A stretch of DNA of 64,000 nucleotides from assembly GCA_026391355.1 (NCBI GenBank), contig JAPLDH010000057.1:1-64000 (forward strand), given 5' to 3'. How positions within the stretch are numbered: position 1 is the first letter of the stretch; each line of letters starts with the position of its first letter. Under the pieces are notes generated by a model. It did not search any database and was not told the DNA's origin. It was given only the letters and a program-made list of their open reading frames with translations. Positions 37,944 to 47,755 of the stretch are shown here, one piece after another. The translations under genes were made by a program, and so were the position numbers. The stretch comes from Bacteroidota bacterium. Its GTDB lineage: Bacteria > Bacteroidota > Bacteroidia > Bacteroidales > FEN-979.

Positions 37944-37951
37944 CAAAAGTA
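37944..37951 (-). promoter_or_regulatory. -7 box TACTTTTG for the GroES-like gene
   Basis: On the - strand TACTTTTG matches TAnnTTTG, 19 nt before the ATG. No -33 element is evident. Confidence 0.45.
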
Positions 37952-38000
37952 CAAAATCCTGAAATAACTGTAAAAAGCGCAATATCTGATAAAATATCGG

Positions 38001-38008
38001 TATTTTTG
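38001..38008 (+). promoter_or_regulatory. -7 box TATTTTTG for mutL
   Basis: TATTTTTG matches the consensus. Transcription would start just before the heptamer array at 38017, placing that array in the mutL 5' leader. Confidence 0.5.
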
Positions 38009-38015
38009 CCTTGAA

Positions 38016-38047
<32 letters not shown>

Positions 38048-38051
38048 TATT

Positions 38052-39896
38052 GTGTTAGATATTATCAGGCTTTTACCGGATTCTGTTGCGAATCAGATCG
38101 CGGCAGGCGAAGTGGTTCAGCGGCCGGCTTCGGCTGTCAAGGAATTACTTGAGAATGCCGTTGATGCAGGCGCTACCTCAATTCGGCTGATCATCAAGGA
38201 AGCTGGAAAGACTCTCATCCAGGTTATTGATAATGGTTGCGGTATGTCGGAAAGGGATGCCAGGATGTGCTTTGAAAGACATGCCACCTCCAAGATACAG
38301 ACGGTTCATGATCTGATGGCAATCCGCACGCTGGGATTCCGGGGTGAAGCGTTGGCCTCCATTGCTTCCATTGCACAGGTAGAAATAAAAAGTAAAAAAA
38401 CGGAAGATGAAGTTGGTACAAGTGTCAGGATCGATGGTTCTGATTTCAAAGAGCAACTCCCCGCTACTTGTCCGGATGGCACCAGTATCCAGGTTAAAAA
38501 CCTCTTTTTCAATGTTCCTGCCCGTCGTAATTTTTTAAAGTCCAATACCTTGGAATTAAAATATATTATTGATGAATTTTTCCGCGTAGCCCTGGTCCGT
38601 CATGACATTGGATTCACTTTTTATAATAATGACAAGATCCTTTACCAGGTAGTTCCCGGAAACCTCAAACAAAGACTGGTCGCCTTATTCGGCAATCAAT
38701 ATAACCAACGCCTGATTCCGGTCAACCTTGAAACGGACATTGTTAATATTGCAGGATATATCGGAAAACCTGAATTTGTGAAGAAGATCAGGGGAGAACA
38801 ATTTTTCTTTGCCAACGACCGGTTTATCAAAAGCCCCTATTTCCATCATGCCATTGAAAATGCCTTCCGGGAGCTGATCCCGAAGGATGCCATCCCCTCC
38901 TATTTTCTCTTCCTTGAAGTTGATCCAAAGACGATTGACGTCAATATTCATCCCACAAAGACAGAGATCAACTTTCAGGACAGCAAAGGGATCTATTCCC
39001 TGGTTCATACAGCAATCAGGCAGGCAATCGGAAAATTCAACATCGCTCCTACCCTCAATTTTGATCGGGAAATGTCAATGGAAAATCCTACCATGAGTGA
39101 TGACCGGCCTGTCATTCAACCAACCATCACCATTGACCCTGAATACAATCCGTTTGAAAAAAAAGTAAGATCTCAAAGCGAACTTTCGCTGGATCCCAGG
39201 GAAAGATCCAACCAGGAAAATTGGCAGAAAATCTTTGATCCGCTCAGAAATTTCCCTGCAAATAATATTTCCGGAGCAGAGCGTACCACCGTCAATATTC
39301 TCTCGGATCTTGATAAGGAAACATCCAGACCGGGAATATTCACCGCGTTCCAGGTGCAGAACAGGTTCCTGGTTACATATACACTTACCGGTATTGTGAT
39401 CATGGACCAGCAAAATGCCCATGAACGGATACTATATGAGAATTTGCTCAGGGAGAAGGAGAATCATGAGATTGTAGCCCAGAAATTATTACTTCCCCAG
39501 ACCATCAGGGTAAATACAGCCGACATTGAACTTTTCACGGAAAACAGAAAAGAATTTGAAGCCCTGGGGTTTGAAATTGAGGATTTTGGAAAAAACACCT
39601 ACCTGGTCAACAGTGTCCCTGCCGGGTGTTCAAATCCTGATTTAGCCGGCTTGTTGGAAGATATCCTGGCAAACATCCGGGAAAGTACCGGCGAGATCCG
39701 TGCCCATTCAAATATCCAGGTTGCAGGTTCGCTGGCAAAGAGCTTAGCGGTGAAACGCGGTTCCCGGCTTCAACCCGAAGAGATAAATAACCTGGTGGAG
39801 GGACTGCTGTCATGTAAAGTTCCGGATGTAACCATCGACGGGAAACCGACCATGATAAAAGTCAGTTTCGATGAACTGCACAAAACATTCAAATGA
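38052..39896 (+). CDS. mutL: DNA mismatch repair protein MutL
   Basis: MutL, 614 residues, couples MutS mismatch recognition to downstream repair. The GHKL ATPase motifs are all present: NQIAAGEVVQRPASAVKELL with the catalytic Glu near residue 36, DNGCGM, and GFRGEALASI. The C-terminal dimerisation domain holds DQQNAHERI, the Bacteroidota form of the DQHA-x2-E metal motif that marks endonuclease-active MutL. The start is GTG at 38052, directly after a heptamer array; the next residues LDIIRLLPDSVANQI match the normal MutL N-terminus. The two rhomboid genes follow closely and may be co-transcribed. Confidence 0.97.
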   Translation: MLDIIRLLPDSVANQIAAGEVVQRPASAVKELLENAVDAGATSIRLIIKEAGKTLIQVIDNGCGMSERDARMCFERHATSKIQTVHDLMAIRTLGFRGEALASIASIAQVEIKSKKTEDEVGTSVRIDGSDFKEQLPATCPDGTSIQVKNLFFNVPARRNFLKSNTLELKYIIDEFFRVALVRHDIGFTFYNNDKILYQVVPGNLKQRLVALFGNQYNQRLIPVNLETDIVNIAGYIGKPEFVKKIRGEQFFFANDRFIKSPYFHHAIENAFRELIPKDAIPSYFLFLEVDPKTIDVNIHPTKTEINFQDSKGIYSLVHTAIRQAIGKFNIAPTLNFDREMSMENPTMSDDRPVIQPTITIDPEYNPFEKKVRSQSELSLDPRERSNQENWQKIFDPLRNFPANNISGAERTTVNILSDLDKETSRPGIFTAFQVQNRFLVTYTLTGIVIMDQQNAHERILYENLLREKENHEIVAQKLLLPQTIRVNTADIELFTENRKEFEALGFEIEDFGKNTYLVNSVPAGCSNPDLAGLLEDILANIRESTGEIRAHSNIQVAGSLAKSLAVKRGSRLQPEEINNLVEGLLSCKVPDVTIDGKPTMIKVSFDELHKTFK

Positions 39897-39913
39897 CATT
39901 CTAATAAACTTGT

Positions 39914-40630
39914 ATGGACAACCAGCAATACAGCCCGGCCGGATTCCGGTTGCTTCCCCCGGTAGTAAAAAACCTGTTGATCATCAATGGGTTGTTCTTT
40001 CTTGCAACCCTCTCCTTCCAGTCTGCCTTTGGCATTGACCTGGAAAATATTCTTGGCCTGCACTATTTTAAGTCCCAGTATTTTCAACCCTACCAACTGG
40101 TGACATACATGTTCCTGCATGCAAACTTTTCACATATATTCTTTAACATGTTTGCGCTCTGGATGTTCGGGTATTTGCTGGAGAATGTATGGGGTCCAAA
40201 GAAGTTTCTGACCTATTATATGGTATGTGGAATCGGTGCAGCCCTTGTTCAATTGGCAATCAACTGGTGGCGTCTCTCTTCGCTGGAAACGTTGGTGCAG
40301 TCTTACAGCCAGTTCCCGGAGGAATATGCACGTCTGAAGGACATGTATCAGCAGGTGATCAATACCCCCACCATTGGCGCTTCAGGAGCCGTATATGGTA
40401 TTCTCCTTGCCTTTGGAGTTATGTTTCCCAATATGCTGGTATATATTTATTTCCTTTTCCCGATAAAAGCCAAGTGGATCGTTATCATATATGGCGCACT
40501 GGAATTATTCTCAGGGATAAGCAACAATCCTTCAGATAATGTTGCTCATTTTGCGCACCTGGGAGGTATGCTGTTCGGATTACTGCTGATTTTCTTTTGG
40601 AAAAGAAGGTCACGCCACACATACAATTGA
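39914..40630 (+). CDS. Rhomboid family intramembrane serine protease
   Basis: A 238-residue rhomboid protease with six hydrophobic segments. The catalytic Ser157 lies in GASGAVYG and the catalytic His215 in AHFAHLGG; the HANFSHIFFNM block after the first segments is the usual rhomboid signature. It cleaves membrane proteins within or near the lipid bilayer. The substrate is unknown. It begins 17 nt after mutL and is followed 37 nt later by a second rhomboid; the two differ in length and C-terminus, so the pair is not a recent duplication. Confidence 0.93.
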   Translation: MDNQQYSPAGFRLLPPVVKNLLIINGLFFLATLSFQSAFGIDLENILGLHYFKSQYFQPYQLVTYMFLHANFSHIFFNMFALWMFGYLLENVWGPKKFLTYYMVCGIGAALVQLAINWWRLSSLETLVQSYSQFPEEYARLKDMYQQVINTPTIGASGAVYGILLAFGVMFPNMLVYIYFLFPIKAKWIVIIYGALELFSGISNNPSDNVAHFAHLGGMLFGLLLIFFWKRRSRHTYN

Positions 40631-40667
40631 GTTATTGACTTTATTTTAGTTTTCAATCAACTGAATC

Positions 40668-41597
40668 ATGAACTATTATTCATCCGGACCTCTTGACGAG
40701 ATTAAACGTGTTTTCAGGAATAAACCGGTTCTGACCACTTTCATCCTGATCAATACCGGAGTCTGGTTACTCGGGAAATTCATCCAGGTGATCTTTTACC
40801 TGTTTAACCAGCCTGATGTCGCAATTGCGGATGCATGGATCACCGCTTATTTTGCACTCCCCGCCTATCTTCCTTCCTTATTTGCACATCCATGGACCCT
40901 GGTCTCATATATGTTCCTTCATCTCGAATTCTGGCACATCCTTTTTAATATGCTCTGGCTGTTCTGGTTCGGAAAAATATTCCTGGAGTTTATGAATTCA
41001 AGACAGTTTGTTTTGACTTACCTCCTTGGAGGGTTAACAGGAGGACTTTTTTACATTTCTGCTTTTAATATGTTTCCTGTTTTTTCAGGTATGTTACCGG
41101 TAAGCGTGGCTCTCGGGGCATCAGCATCGGTAATGGCCATTGTTACAGCCGCATCCTTTTACTCACCTGAATATTCGATCCAGCTTTTATTTATCGGGCG
41201 GATAAAGATCATCTACCTTGCCCTGACTCTTTTTATCATCGATTTCTTTGCAATACCAACGGGCAACCCGGGCGGGCACCTTGCACATATCGGCGGAGCG
41301 CTGTATGGTTTTACATATGTATGGATGGTGAAATACAGGTTCAGGAATGGTTTTTTCTCAACCCTGGAAAATTCTTTCGCTAAAATGAAAAGCAGCTTGC
41401 ATCAGGGGAAAACCCGGCCGGCGAATAAAAACCAATTCCGGGAAAGGCCATTGACAGATGATGAATTCAATTACAGGAAAAAGCAGGACCAGAAAAAAAT
41501 GGATGAAATTCTTGATAAAATATCAAGAGGAGGTTATGACAGCCTGACAAGGGAAGAGAAGGATTTTTTATTCAGATCTTCCGGTAAAAACAATTAG
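40668..41597 (+). CDS. Rhomboid family protease with cytoplasmic C-terminal tail
   Basis: A 309-residue rhomboid. The HLEFWHILFNMLW block, the Ser in GASASVMA and the His in HLAHIGGALYG are all present, so it should be active. Unlike its neighbour it carries an extra soluble tail of about 80 residues (from 225 on), ending in a charged motif with ISRGGYDSLTREEKDFL, which is a common tail (DUF6576-like) on Bacteroidota rhomboids. It lies 37 nt after the first rhomboid and 10 nt before the endonuclease/exonuclease/phosphatase gene, so these probably form an operon. Confidence 0.92.
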   Translation: MNYYSSGPLDEIKRVFRNKPVLTTFILINTGVWLLGKFIQVIFYLFNQPDVAIADAWITAYFALPAYLPSLFAHPWTLVSYMFLHLEFWHILFNMLWLFWFGKIFLEFMNSRQFVLTYLLGGLTGGLFYISAFNMFPVFSGMLPVSVALGASASVMAIVTAASFYSPEYSIQLLFIGRIKIIYLALTLFIIDFFAIPTGNPGGHLAHIGGALYGFTYVWMVKYRFRNGFFSTLENSFAKMKSSLHQGKTRPANKNQFRERPLTDDEFNYRKKQDQKKMDEILDKISRGGYDSLTREEKDFLFRSSGKNN

Positions 41598-41607
41598 TAC
41601 CCCCTTT

Positions 41608-42729
41608 ATGGGAAATTCGAAAAAGAGATCTTTTTTACGAACCGTTTTATTGATGGTCAACCTTTTGTTTATTTTCGGGTTGCTCCTCTCCTATGCCGCA
41701 GCTTACATAAGTCCTGCCCGCTACTGGATCTTCCCTTTCTTTGGAATTGCCTACCCGGTCTTCCTGTTGGTTAACATTTTTTTTGTAGTATTCTGGTTGA
41801 TTCTCCTGAAAAAGCACTTCTTGTTTTCCCTGATAGCGATCCTCCTCGGACTGAATTTTTTGCTGGCCGTCCTCCCCTTCCGGTTTTCCTCAAACCTTAC
41901 GGTTCCTCCCGGTTCATTCAAAGTAATGACCTTTAATGTTCATAGTTTATATGGTAAAACAAACCGGAATTATAACCCGCTGACCCCTTCGATGGTGATG
42001 GATTTTATTGCCAGTGAAAAGCCAGATATTCTTTGTATCCAGGAGTTATTTGCTGTGGGAAAGGATTATAAGGAGGTTCTGGAAAATGTAAAGAAGAAAA
42101 TTAGTATTGAGAATTGCTATTTTCATAACTATATAAATATCCCTGATATCAGTAAAATCAATGCCATTGCCATCTTTTCAAGATTTCCCATTGTACGTAC
42201 CGGATCGATTACTTTCAGGGGAAAGAATATAATGGCAATATTTACGGATATTGTTCAGAACGGGGATACGATCCGTGTCTACAATGTTCATCTTGAGTCA
42301 TTCAGATTTGGAAATGAGGATTATTCATTTTACTCGCACCTCACCGAACCAACCGGAAATAATCTGAAAATTAAGGAGGGTTCGCTTAAGATCTTTGGCA
42401 AGCTGAAAAAGGCTTTTGTTTCGAGGGCTGAGCAGGTTGAATTACTGAAGAAGGATGTTTCCAAATCACCCTATCCGGTGATTCTCTGCGGTGATTTCAA
42501 TGATACACCTTCGTCATATACCTATCATCAGATGAAGGCCGGCTTAACAGATGCATTCCGGGAGGCAGGTCATGGAATATTTGGAAACACGTTTGCCGGG
42601 AACTTCCCTTCTTTCAGGATTGATTATGTGATGTTTGATGAAAATTTTGCTGCATTTGATTACCGGAAATACAATACTGATTTTTCGGATCATTATCCTG
42701 TTTCTGTATATCTGAAGAAGATTAAATAG
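41608..42729 (+). CDS. Membrane-anchored endonuclease/exonuclease/phosphatase family protein
   Basis: A 373-residue protein with three N-terminal membrane segments (residues about 10-90) and an EEP-fold domain from 100 on. EEP motifs are visible: MTFNVHS (Asn for metal binding), ICIQE (catalytic Glu), YNVHLES, CGDFNDTP and the final SDHYPV. The fold cleaves phosphodiester or phosphomonoester bonds in DNA, lipids or phosphoinositides; with a membrane anchor, an external or lipid substrate is possible. It begins 10 nt after the second rhomboid and ends 17 nt before uvrB. Confidence 0.9.
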   Translation: MGNSKKRSFLRTVLLMVNLLFIFGLLLSYAAAYISPARYWIFPFFGIAYPVFLLVNIFFVVFWLILLKKHFLFSLIAILLGLNFLLAVLPFRFSSNLTVPPGSFKVMTFNVHSLYGKTNRNYNPLTPSMVMDFIASEKPDILCIQELFAVGKDYKEVLENVKKKISIENCYFHNYINIPDISKINAIAIFSRFPIVRTGSITFRGKNIMAIFTDIVQNGDTIRVYNVHLESFRFGNEDYSFYSHLTEPTGNNLKIKEGSLKIFGKLKKAFVSRAEQVELLKKDVSKSPYPVILCGDFNDTPSSYTYHQMKAGLTDAFREAGHGIFGNTFAGNFPSFRIDYVMFDENFAAFDYRKYNTDFSDHYPVSVYLKKIK

Positions 42730-42746
42730 TCCAAATTCAATAAGGG

Positions 42747-44768
42747 ATGCAGTTCAAATTAACATCAGAGTTCAAGCCAACAGGGGATCAGCCTGAAGCC
42801 ATCCGGCAATTGGTTGAGGGGATCGATAGAGGAGATCCGTCGCAGGTTCTGGTAGGAGTGACGGGTTCAGGGAAGACATTTACGATTGCCAATGTCCTGC
42901 AACAGATTAATCGTCCTGCCCTGATATTAAGTCATAACAAGACGCTGGCAGCACAGCTTTATGGGGAATTTAAACAATTTTTCCCGGAAAATGCGGTGGA
43001 ATTTTTCGTCTCTTATTATGATTATTATCAACCTGAAGCTTATCTCCCTATCACCAATACCTATATCGAGAAAGATCTTTCCATCAATGAGGAGCTGGAT
43101 AAGTTGCGGCTGAGTACATCTTCCTCATTATTATCAGGGCGAAGGGACATTATCGTAGTGTCGTCGGTTTCATGTATATATGGTATCGGTAATCCGGATG
43201 ATTTTAATCAGAATATCATCCGGGTAAAACAGGGGGATCTTGTCAGCCGCAACAAATTTCTTTATTCGCTGGTGAACAGCCTTTATTCCCGGACGGAGGG
43301 GGACTTTACCCGTGGAAAGTTCAGGGTAAAAGGCGATACGGTTGATATTTTTCCACCCTATTCCGATTTTGCCGTCAGATTAATCTTTTTTGGAGATAAG
43401 TTGGAAACCATTGAGACTTTTAATCCGTCGACGGGGCAAAAGATCGAAAAGCTGGAATTGCTGACCCTCTATCCGGCCAGTATTTTTGTCACCTCACAGG
43501 ATAAGATGAAACAATCCTTAATGGACATCCAGGATGACATGATGAAGCAGGTAGCTTTTTTCAGGGAAACCGGGAAAGAGTTTGAAGCAAAGAGGCTGGA
43601 GGAAAGGGTAAGTTATGATATTGAAATGATGCGTGAACTTGGGTATTGTTCAGGTATTGAGAACTATTCAAGGTATTTCGACGGGAGGGCTCCGGGAACG
43701 AGACCTTTCTGCCTGCTTGACTATTTCCCGGATGACTATCTGATGGTAATTGATGAGAGCCATGTAACAGTACCCCAGATCAGGGCCATGTATGGAGGTG
43801 ACCGGTCACGCAAGCAAAACCTTGTAGAATATGGTTTCCGGCTCCCGTCAGCCATGGACAACCGTCCGCTCAAGTTTGATGAGTTTGAAGCCATGGTAAG
43901 CCAGACCATTTATGTAAGTGCGACTCCTGCCGATTATGAATTGCAGCAATGTGAAGGAGTCGTTGTCGAACAGGTGATCCGTCCTACAGGGTTACTGGAC
44001 CCGTTGGTGGAGGTTCGTCCGAGTCTGAACCAGATCGACGATCTGCTGGATGAGATTCACAAGCGTATTGAACTGAACGAACGTGTTCTGGTAACCACAT
44101 TGACAAAAAGGATGGCCGAAGAACTTTCAAAATATTTTAACCGGCTGGAGGTGAAGTGCCGGTATATTCATTCGGAGGTGGATACGCTTGAACGTGTGGA
44201 GATCATGCGGGATCTGAGGATGGGAGTCTTTGATGTGCTGGTTGGTGTCAACCTGCTCAGGGAGGGTCTTGATCTGCCTGAAGTATCGCTGGTTGCCATA
44301 CTGGATGCTGACAAGGAGGGGTTTCTGCGATCTGAACGTTCACTTACACAAACCGCAGGCAGGGCAGCGCGGAATGTGAACAGCAGGGTAATCATGTATG
44401 CGGATAAGATGACAGATTCCATGAAGAAAATGATCCATGAAACCAATCGCAGAAGGGAAAAACAGATGGCCTACAATGAAGCGAATGACATAATTCCCAC
44501 CCAGATCAACAAAAGTATGCAGGATATCCTGGGTCAGACAGTTGTGGCAGATGTAAAAGGAAAGTCGCCACGTGTCTATATTGAGCCTGAAAGCATCGAT
44601 ATGGCTGCAGATCCGGTGGTCCAGTATCTGCCAAAAGAAAAACTCCAGAAGCTTATCACCAAAACCAGGAAATCAATGGAAGCTGCAGTAAAAGAGCTTG
44701 ATTTTCTGGAGGCTGCCCGGTTAAGGGATGAATTGCTCAGCCTGGGTAAACTTCTGGAGTCCCGTTAA
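42747..44768 (+). CDS. uvrB: Excinuclease ABC subunit UvrB
   Basis: UvrB, 673 residues, verifies DNA damage and recruits UvrC in nucleotide excision repair. Walker A GVTGSGKTF lies near residues 38-46, the beta-hairpin that inserts into DNA is marked by YYDYYQPEAY, helicase motif VI is QTAGRAARN, and the C-terminal UVR domain that contacts UvrC is present (LDFLEAARLRDEL). Length and start agree with the family. It is the last gene of a same-strand run from mutL. It converges with the FKBP gene with a 13-nt gap. Confidence 0.98.
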   Translation: MQFKLTSEFKPTGDQPEAIRQLVEGIDRGDPSQVLVGVTGSGKTFTIANVLQQINRPALILSHNKTLAAQLYGEFKQFFPENAVEFFVSYYDYYQPEAYLPITNTYIEKDLSINEELDKLRLSTSSSLLSGRRDIIVVSSVSCIYGIGNPDDFNQNIIRVKQGDLVSRNKFLYSLVNSLYSRTEGDFTRGKFRVKGDTVDIFPPYSDFAVRLIFFGDKLETIETFNPSTGQKIEKLELLTLYPASIFVTSQDKMKQSLMDIQDDMMKQVAFFRETGKEFEAKRLEERVSYDIEMMRELGYCSGIENYSRYFDGRAPGTRPFCLLDYFPDDYLMVIDESHVTVPQIRAMYGGDRSRKQNLVEYGFRLPSAMDNRPLKFDEFEAMVSQTIYVSATPADYELQQCEGVVVEQVIRPTGLLDPLVEVRPSLNQIDDLLDEIHKRIELNERVLVTTLTKRMAEELSKYFNRLEVKCRYIHSEVDTLERVEIMRDLRMGVFDVLVGVNLLREGLDLPEVSLVAILDADKEGFLRSERSLTQTAGRAARNVNSRVIMYADKMTDSMKKMIHETNRRREKQMAYNEANDIIPTQINKSMQDILGQTVVADVKGKSPRVYIEPESIDMAADPVVQYLPKEKLQKLITKTRKSMEAAVKELDFLEAARLRDELLSLGKLLESR

Positions 44769-44781
44769 ATCTTATCAATCG

Positions 44782-46125
44782 TTATTTACCTGTCTTCGGA
44801 GGAGCTTTTGGAGCCGGTGCATCCGTGATATCAAGCAACTCAACCTCGAAAACCAGTGTTGAATATGGGGTAATGATGCTCATGCTGCGATCACCGTATG
44901 CGATGCTTGAGGGGATGATCAGAGTTGCTTTTCCACCTTTGTTCATCATGGTAAATCCTTCATCCCAGCCTTTGATAACCTGGCCCTGCCCCAGTGTGAA
45001 TTCCAATGGTTTTTCCTTGGATTGATCGAATACCTTTCCATCCAGTAAGGTGCCCTTGTAATTCACTTTAAGTTTCTTTCCTGCCTCTGCTCTCGGTCCT
45101 GTACCTTTTACCTTCTCAATATAATAGAGACCCGATGCTGTAGGTTTTGTGGTAATATTATGTTCCTTTAAATATTTCTGGAGCAACATGCTTTCATCCT
45201 TTTTTGCTGATGCCTTTTTCTGTTCATCTTCCTTTTTCTTGTTTTCTGCTTCTTTGTCAAATTCAGCTTTTGTCTGAACATTTAGAATTTCAACATTATA
45301 AAGAAGCGTTGCAAACGGCGGAACCAGATTACCTCTTCCCTGTTCTCCAAAAGCCATTTTCGAAGGAACAATTATCGTTGCCTTGCTTCCTTTCTTCATG
45401 GTGGATATAGCTTCTTCAAACCCGGGGGTATCGAACCTTTTTCCATACTGAAAACTCATGGGTTCAGGATGGTCATATGTGGAATAAATTTGTTTTCCGT
45501 CAAGTTGGGAAACCTTAAAATGAAGTTTCACCTGTACTCCTGAATCTATTTTCATCCCTTTTCCCTGTTCACTTTCTATAATATAGATACCGGAAGGGGT
45601 AGGTTGTGCAGTAATTTTGTTGGTTGTCAGGTAGTTTTGAAGCGTTTCCCCTTCTTTATTCTTCAAAGCCTGGGGTGAATCTACAGCAAGAAGATGTACA
45701 AAACATTTAATGAAACTATTACTGTCGATCATGGGAGGTCTTTTTGCCATTTTGTATGTCTTCAGGAATAAAGAATCAGCGCTGATGATAAAACCTGCGC
45801 TATCACCGGGGGATAACATACGGATGCCTTCCCAGAGATCGCCTTTGAAATCAGAAGGCATCAGTTGGAATTTTACGGGTTGACCCATCTGTTTTTTGCT
45901 ATCGAAGAGTGTTGTATCCTTACCTTTTGCTTTATAGGTATATCGGATATCGAGGGAAATATAATCTCCTGTTCTGGCTAAGGTTGTATCCTTACTCACT
46001 TTGTAAAGCTTGTAATACAGGCCGGTTTTTGTTTTATCATAACCAGAGAATTGTGAAGAACAAGAGAGTGAGGTCATTGCGATCAATACAATGACCACGA
46101 AAGGATTTAAAATGATTTTTTTCAT
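44782..46125 (-). CDS. Lipoprotein with three tandem FKBP-type peptidyl-prolyl isomerase domains
   Basis: A 447-residue lipoprotein; the signal peptide ends in a lipobox with Cys22 (SLSC). Three FKBP-like units follow: about 30-150 (degenerate, lacking the usual active-site aromatic pattern), 165-285, and 330-435. The last two have the recognisable VPSKMAFGEQG / IPSSIAYGDR loop, and the third has VNYKGTLLDGKVFD. A Lys/Glu-rich linker joins the second and third. It would catalyse proline isomerisation in the periplasm and help fold exported proteins. A second FKBP lipoprotein gene precedes it by 32 nt, so the three genes (DHH, GldI-like, this one) may be one operon. Confidence 0.9.
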   Translation of the reverse strand: MKKIILNPFVVIVLIAMTSLSCSSQFSGYDKTKTGLYYKLYKVSKDTTLARTGDYISLDIRYTYKAKGKDTTLFDSKKQMGQPVKFQLMPSDFKGDLWEGIRMLSPGDSAGFIISADSLFLKTYKMAKRPPMIDSNSFIKCFVHLLAVDSPQALKNKEGETLQNYLTTNKITAQPTPSGIYIIESEQGKGMKIDSGVQVKLHFKVSQLDGKQIYSTYDHPEPMSFQYGKRFDTPGFEEAISTMKKGSKATIIVPSKMAFGEQGRGNLVPPFATLLYNVEILNVQTKAEFDKEAENKKKEDEQKKASAKKDESMLLQKYLKEHNITTKPTASGLYYIEKVKGTGPRAEAGKKLKVNYKGTLLDGKVFDQSKEKPLEFTLGQGQVIKGWDEGFTMMNKGGKATLIIPSSIAYGDRSMSIITPYSTLVFEVELLDITDAPAPKAPPKTGK

Positions 46126-46157
46126 AATTATGTTTTTAATTTAAAAATTGAGGGTTA

Positions 46158-46715
46158 TTATTTCAGGTTTATAAGCTCGACATTATAAACAAGGGTGGCG
46201 CCCGGCGGAATTTTATCCTGGTCCCCCATTAATCCGAAAGCGAGGTGCGAAGGTACAATAAATTTCACATGATCACCTTTATGCAAAAATAATATTCCTT
46301 CCTCAAGGCCACTTTCCACGCCGCCATGACCGATCTTAAAAACCAGGGGAGCTTTCCCTGCGGAAGAATTGATAAGATCACCGCTCAATAATCGGATAGA
46401 ATAATCAAGGGTGGCAATCATTCCTTTTTTCGCCTGTGGACCATCCCCTTTCTTATAAATCATATATCGCAAACCTGTTGTGGTTTTATTCATTTTCCAT
46501 TGATAACGGGCAATAAAATCCTCGATTTGCTGATCTTCGGTTCTGACGATCTTCTTATTATAATTGATGATTGAATCTTTGATATTCCCAAAATGTTTGG
46601 TCCCGGATGAGGATTGAGGAGTGTTGTCGCAGGAATAAAAAAAGAAACAGATGAAAATGCTGATCAGTAACATAGGTATATACCCGCTATCTTTATGGCA
46701 GAAGAAGTTCATCAA
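46158..46715 (-). CDS. FKBP-type isomerase lipoprotein, GldI-like
   Basis: A 185-residue lipoprotein with a single FKBP domain (about 80-185). The N-terminus is a signal peptide with the lipobox ending at the Cys of FFYSC. The core holds LDYSIRLLSGDLI and VPSHLAFGLMGD, close to the FKBP consensus. Length, lipoprotein nature and position right after a DHH phosphoesterase gene match GldI, a gliding-motility and T9SS-associated isomerase of Bacteroidota; other gld genes are not in the window. Its ATG overlaps the end of the DHH gene by 4 nt, so translation is coupled. GldI identity is probable rather than certain. Confidence 0.8.
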   Translation of the reverse strand: MMNFFCHKDSGYIPMLLISIFICFFFYSCDNTPQSSSGTKHFGNIKDSIINYNKKIVRTEDQQIEDFIARYQWKMNKTTTGLRYMIYKKGDGPQAKKGMIATLDYSIRLLSGDLINSSAGKAPLVFKIGHGGVESGLEEGILFLHKGDHVKFIVPSHLAFGLMGDQDKIPPGATLVYNVELINLK

Positions 46716-47731
46716 TAAACTATTTTTAATGCTTCACTGTAGTCAGGAAGCAGCCTGACAAATTTATCAATGGTTTCCTGCAGGGATATATAACTGTATG
46801 CTCCGGCAGCATTGCGATGACCGCCACCGTTAAAATGTTTCCGGGAAAGTTCATTTACAGAAAAATTTCCTTTAGACCGGAAGGAAATTTTTATCACACC
46901 TTCTCTCTCCATAAACAATGCTGCCAGATTGATATCCTTGATCGATAAAGCATAATTAACAACCCCTTCCGTATCGCCAACTTCGTGGTGAAACTTTTCC
47001 AGTTCTGCTTTGGAAAGAGAGATAAAAGCGGTGTTCGATCCGGGCAACACTACCAGCTTATCTGAAAGCGAAAATCCCAGCAATCGTAACCGGTCTTCAG
47101 AATATGTATCATACACCAGGCGATGAATATGCTCGCCATCAATGCCGCTGGAAATAAGATGCGCTGCAATCTCATACGTCTTCGGATAATTACAGGAATA
47201 ACTAAAGGATCCGGTGTCGGTGATGATACCTGCATAAATACATGCTGCTATGTCCTTGTCGATGAATTCGTTTCCACCCGATTCGAGGATAAAGTCATAG
47301 ATCAGTTCTGCCGTCGAAGAAACTTCCTTGATTGAAACCTTGAGATTAAACTCCGGACCAGGCTGCACGTGGTGATCGATCAGTACTTTCATTCCGTTAG
47401 AACGTCGTACATAACCAGTGGCTTCTTCCAACCGGCCAAGATCATTGTAATCGATGGAAAAAATCAGGTCAGCTTCATCAATTAACCTGATGCATTTTTC
47501 ACGATCCTGTGTAAAACAGAGTAAATGTTCATGAAAAGGCATCCAGTGCAGGAAAGTAGGATCCGGATCGGGGGCCATGACATGAACATCATAGCCTTTT
47601 CGTTTCAGATATCCATATAAAGCAAGACTGGAACCAATGGCATCACCATCGGGATTTGTGTGGGTTGTAATGAGAATTCTATGGTGTTGTTTCAGTGCAC
47701 CCGCAATTTCCTTGAAACTATTGTTTTTCAA
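46712..47731 (-). CDS. nrnA: DHH/DHHA1 phosphoesterase, NrnA-like (oligoribonuclease / pAp phosphatase)
   Basis: A DHH-family phosphoesterase of 339 residues. Motifs in order are NPDGDAIGSS, SIDYNDLGRL, the DHH triplet in LIDHHVQPG, and GGGHRNAAG of the DHHA1 domain. NrnA-type enzymes degrade very short RNAs and dephosphorylate pAp with manganese. I chose TTG 47731, giving MKNNSFKEI, because the longer frame back to 47758 overlaps the promoter box at 47756-47763. There is no in-frame ATG near. It heads an operon with the GldI-like gene (4-nt overlap) and is divergent from ndk. Confidence 0.88.
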   Translation of the reverse strand: MKNNSFKEIAGALKQHHRILITTHTNPDGDAIGSSLALYGYLKRKGYDVHVMAPDPDPTFLHWMPFHEHLLCFTQDREKCIRLIDEADLIFSIDYNDLGRLEEATGYVRRSNGMKVLIDHHVQPGPEFNLKVSIKEVSSTAELIYDFILESGGNEFIDKDIAACIYAGIITDTGSFSYSCNYPKTYEIAAHLISSGIDGEHIHRLVYDTYSEDRLRLLGFSLSDKLVVLPGSNTAFISLSKAELEKFHHEVGDTEGVVNYALSIKDINLAALFMEREGVIKISFRSKGNFSVNELSRKHFNGGGHRNAAGAYSYISLQETIDKFVRLLPDYSEALKIVY

Positions 47732-47755
47732 ACAGCAGAGATTATAATGGCATGG

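Noticed and set aside
39914-41597. Two rhomboid genes as a recent tandem duplication
   Set aside because: They differ in length, tail and the residues around the active site; adjacent divergent rhomboids are common in Bacteroidota.
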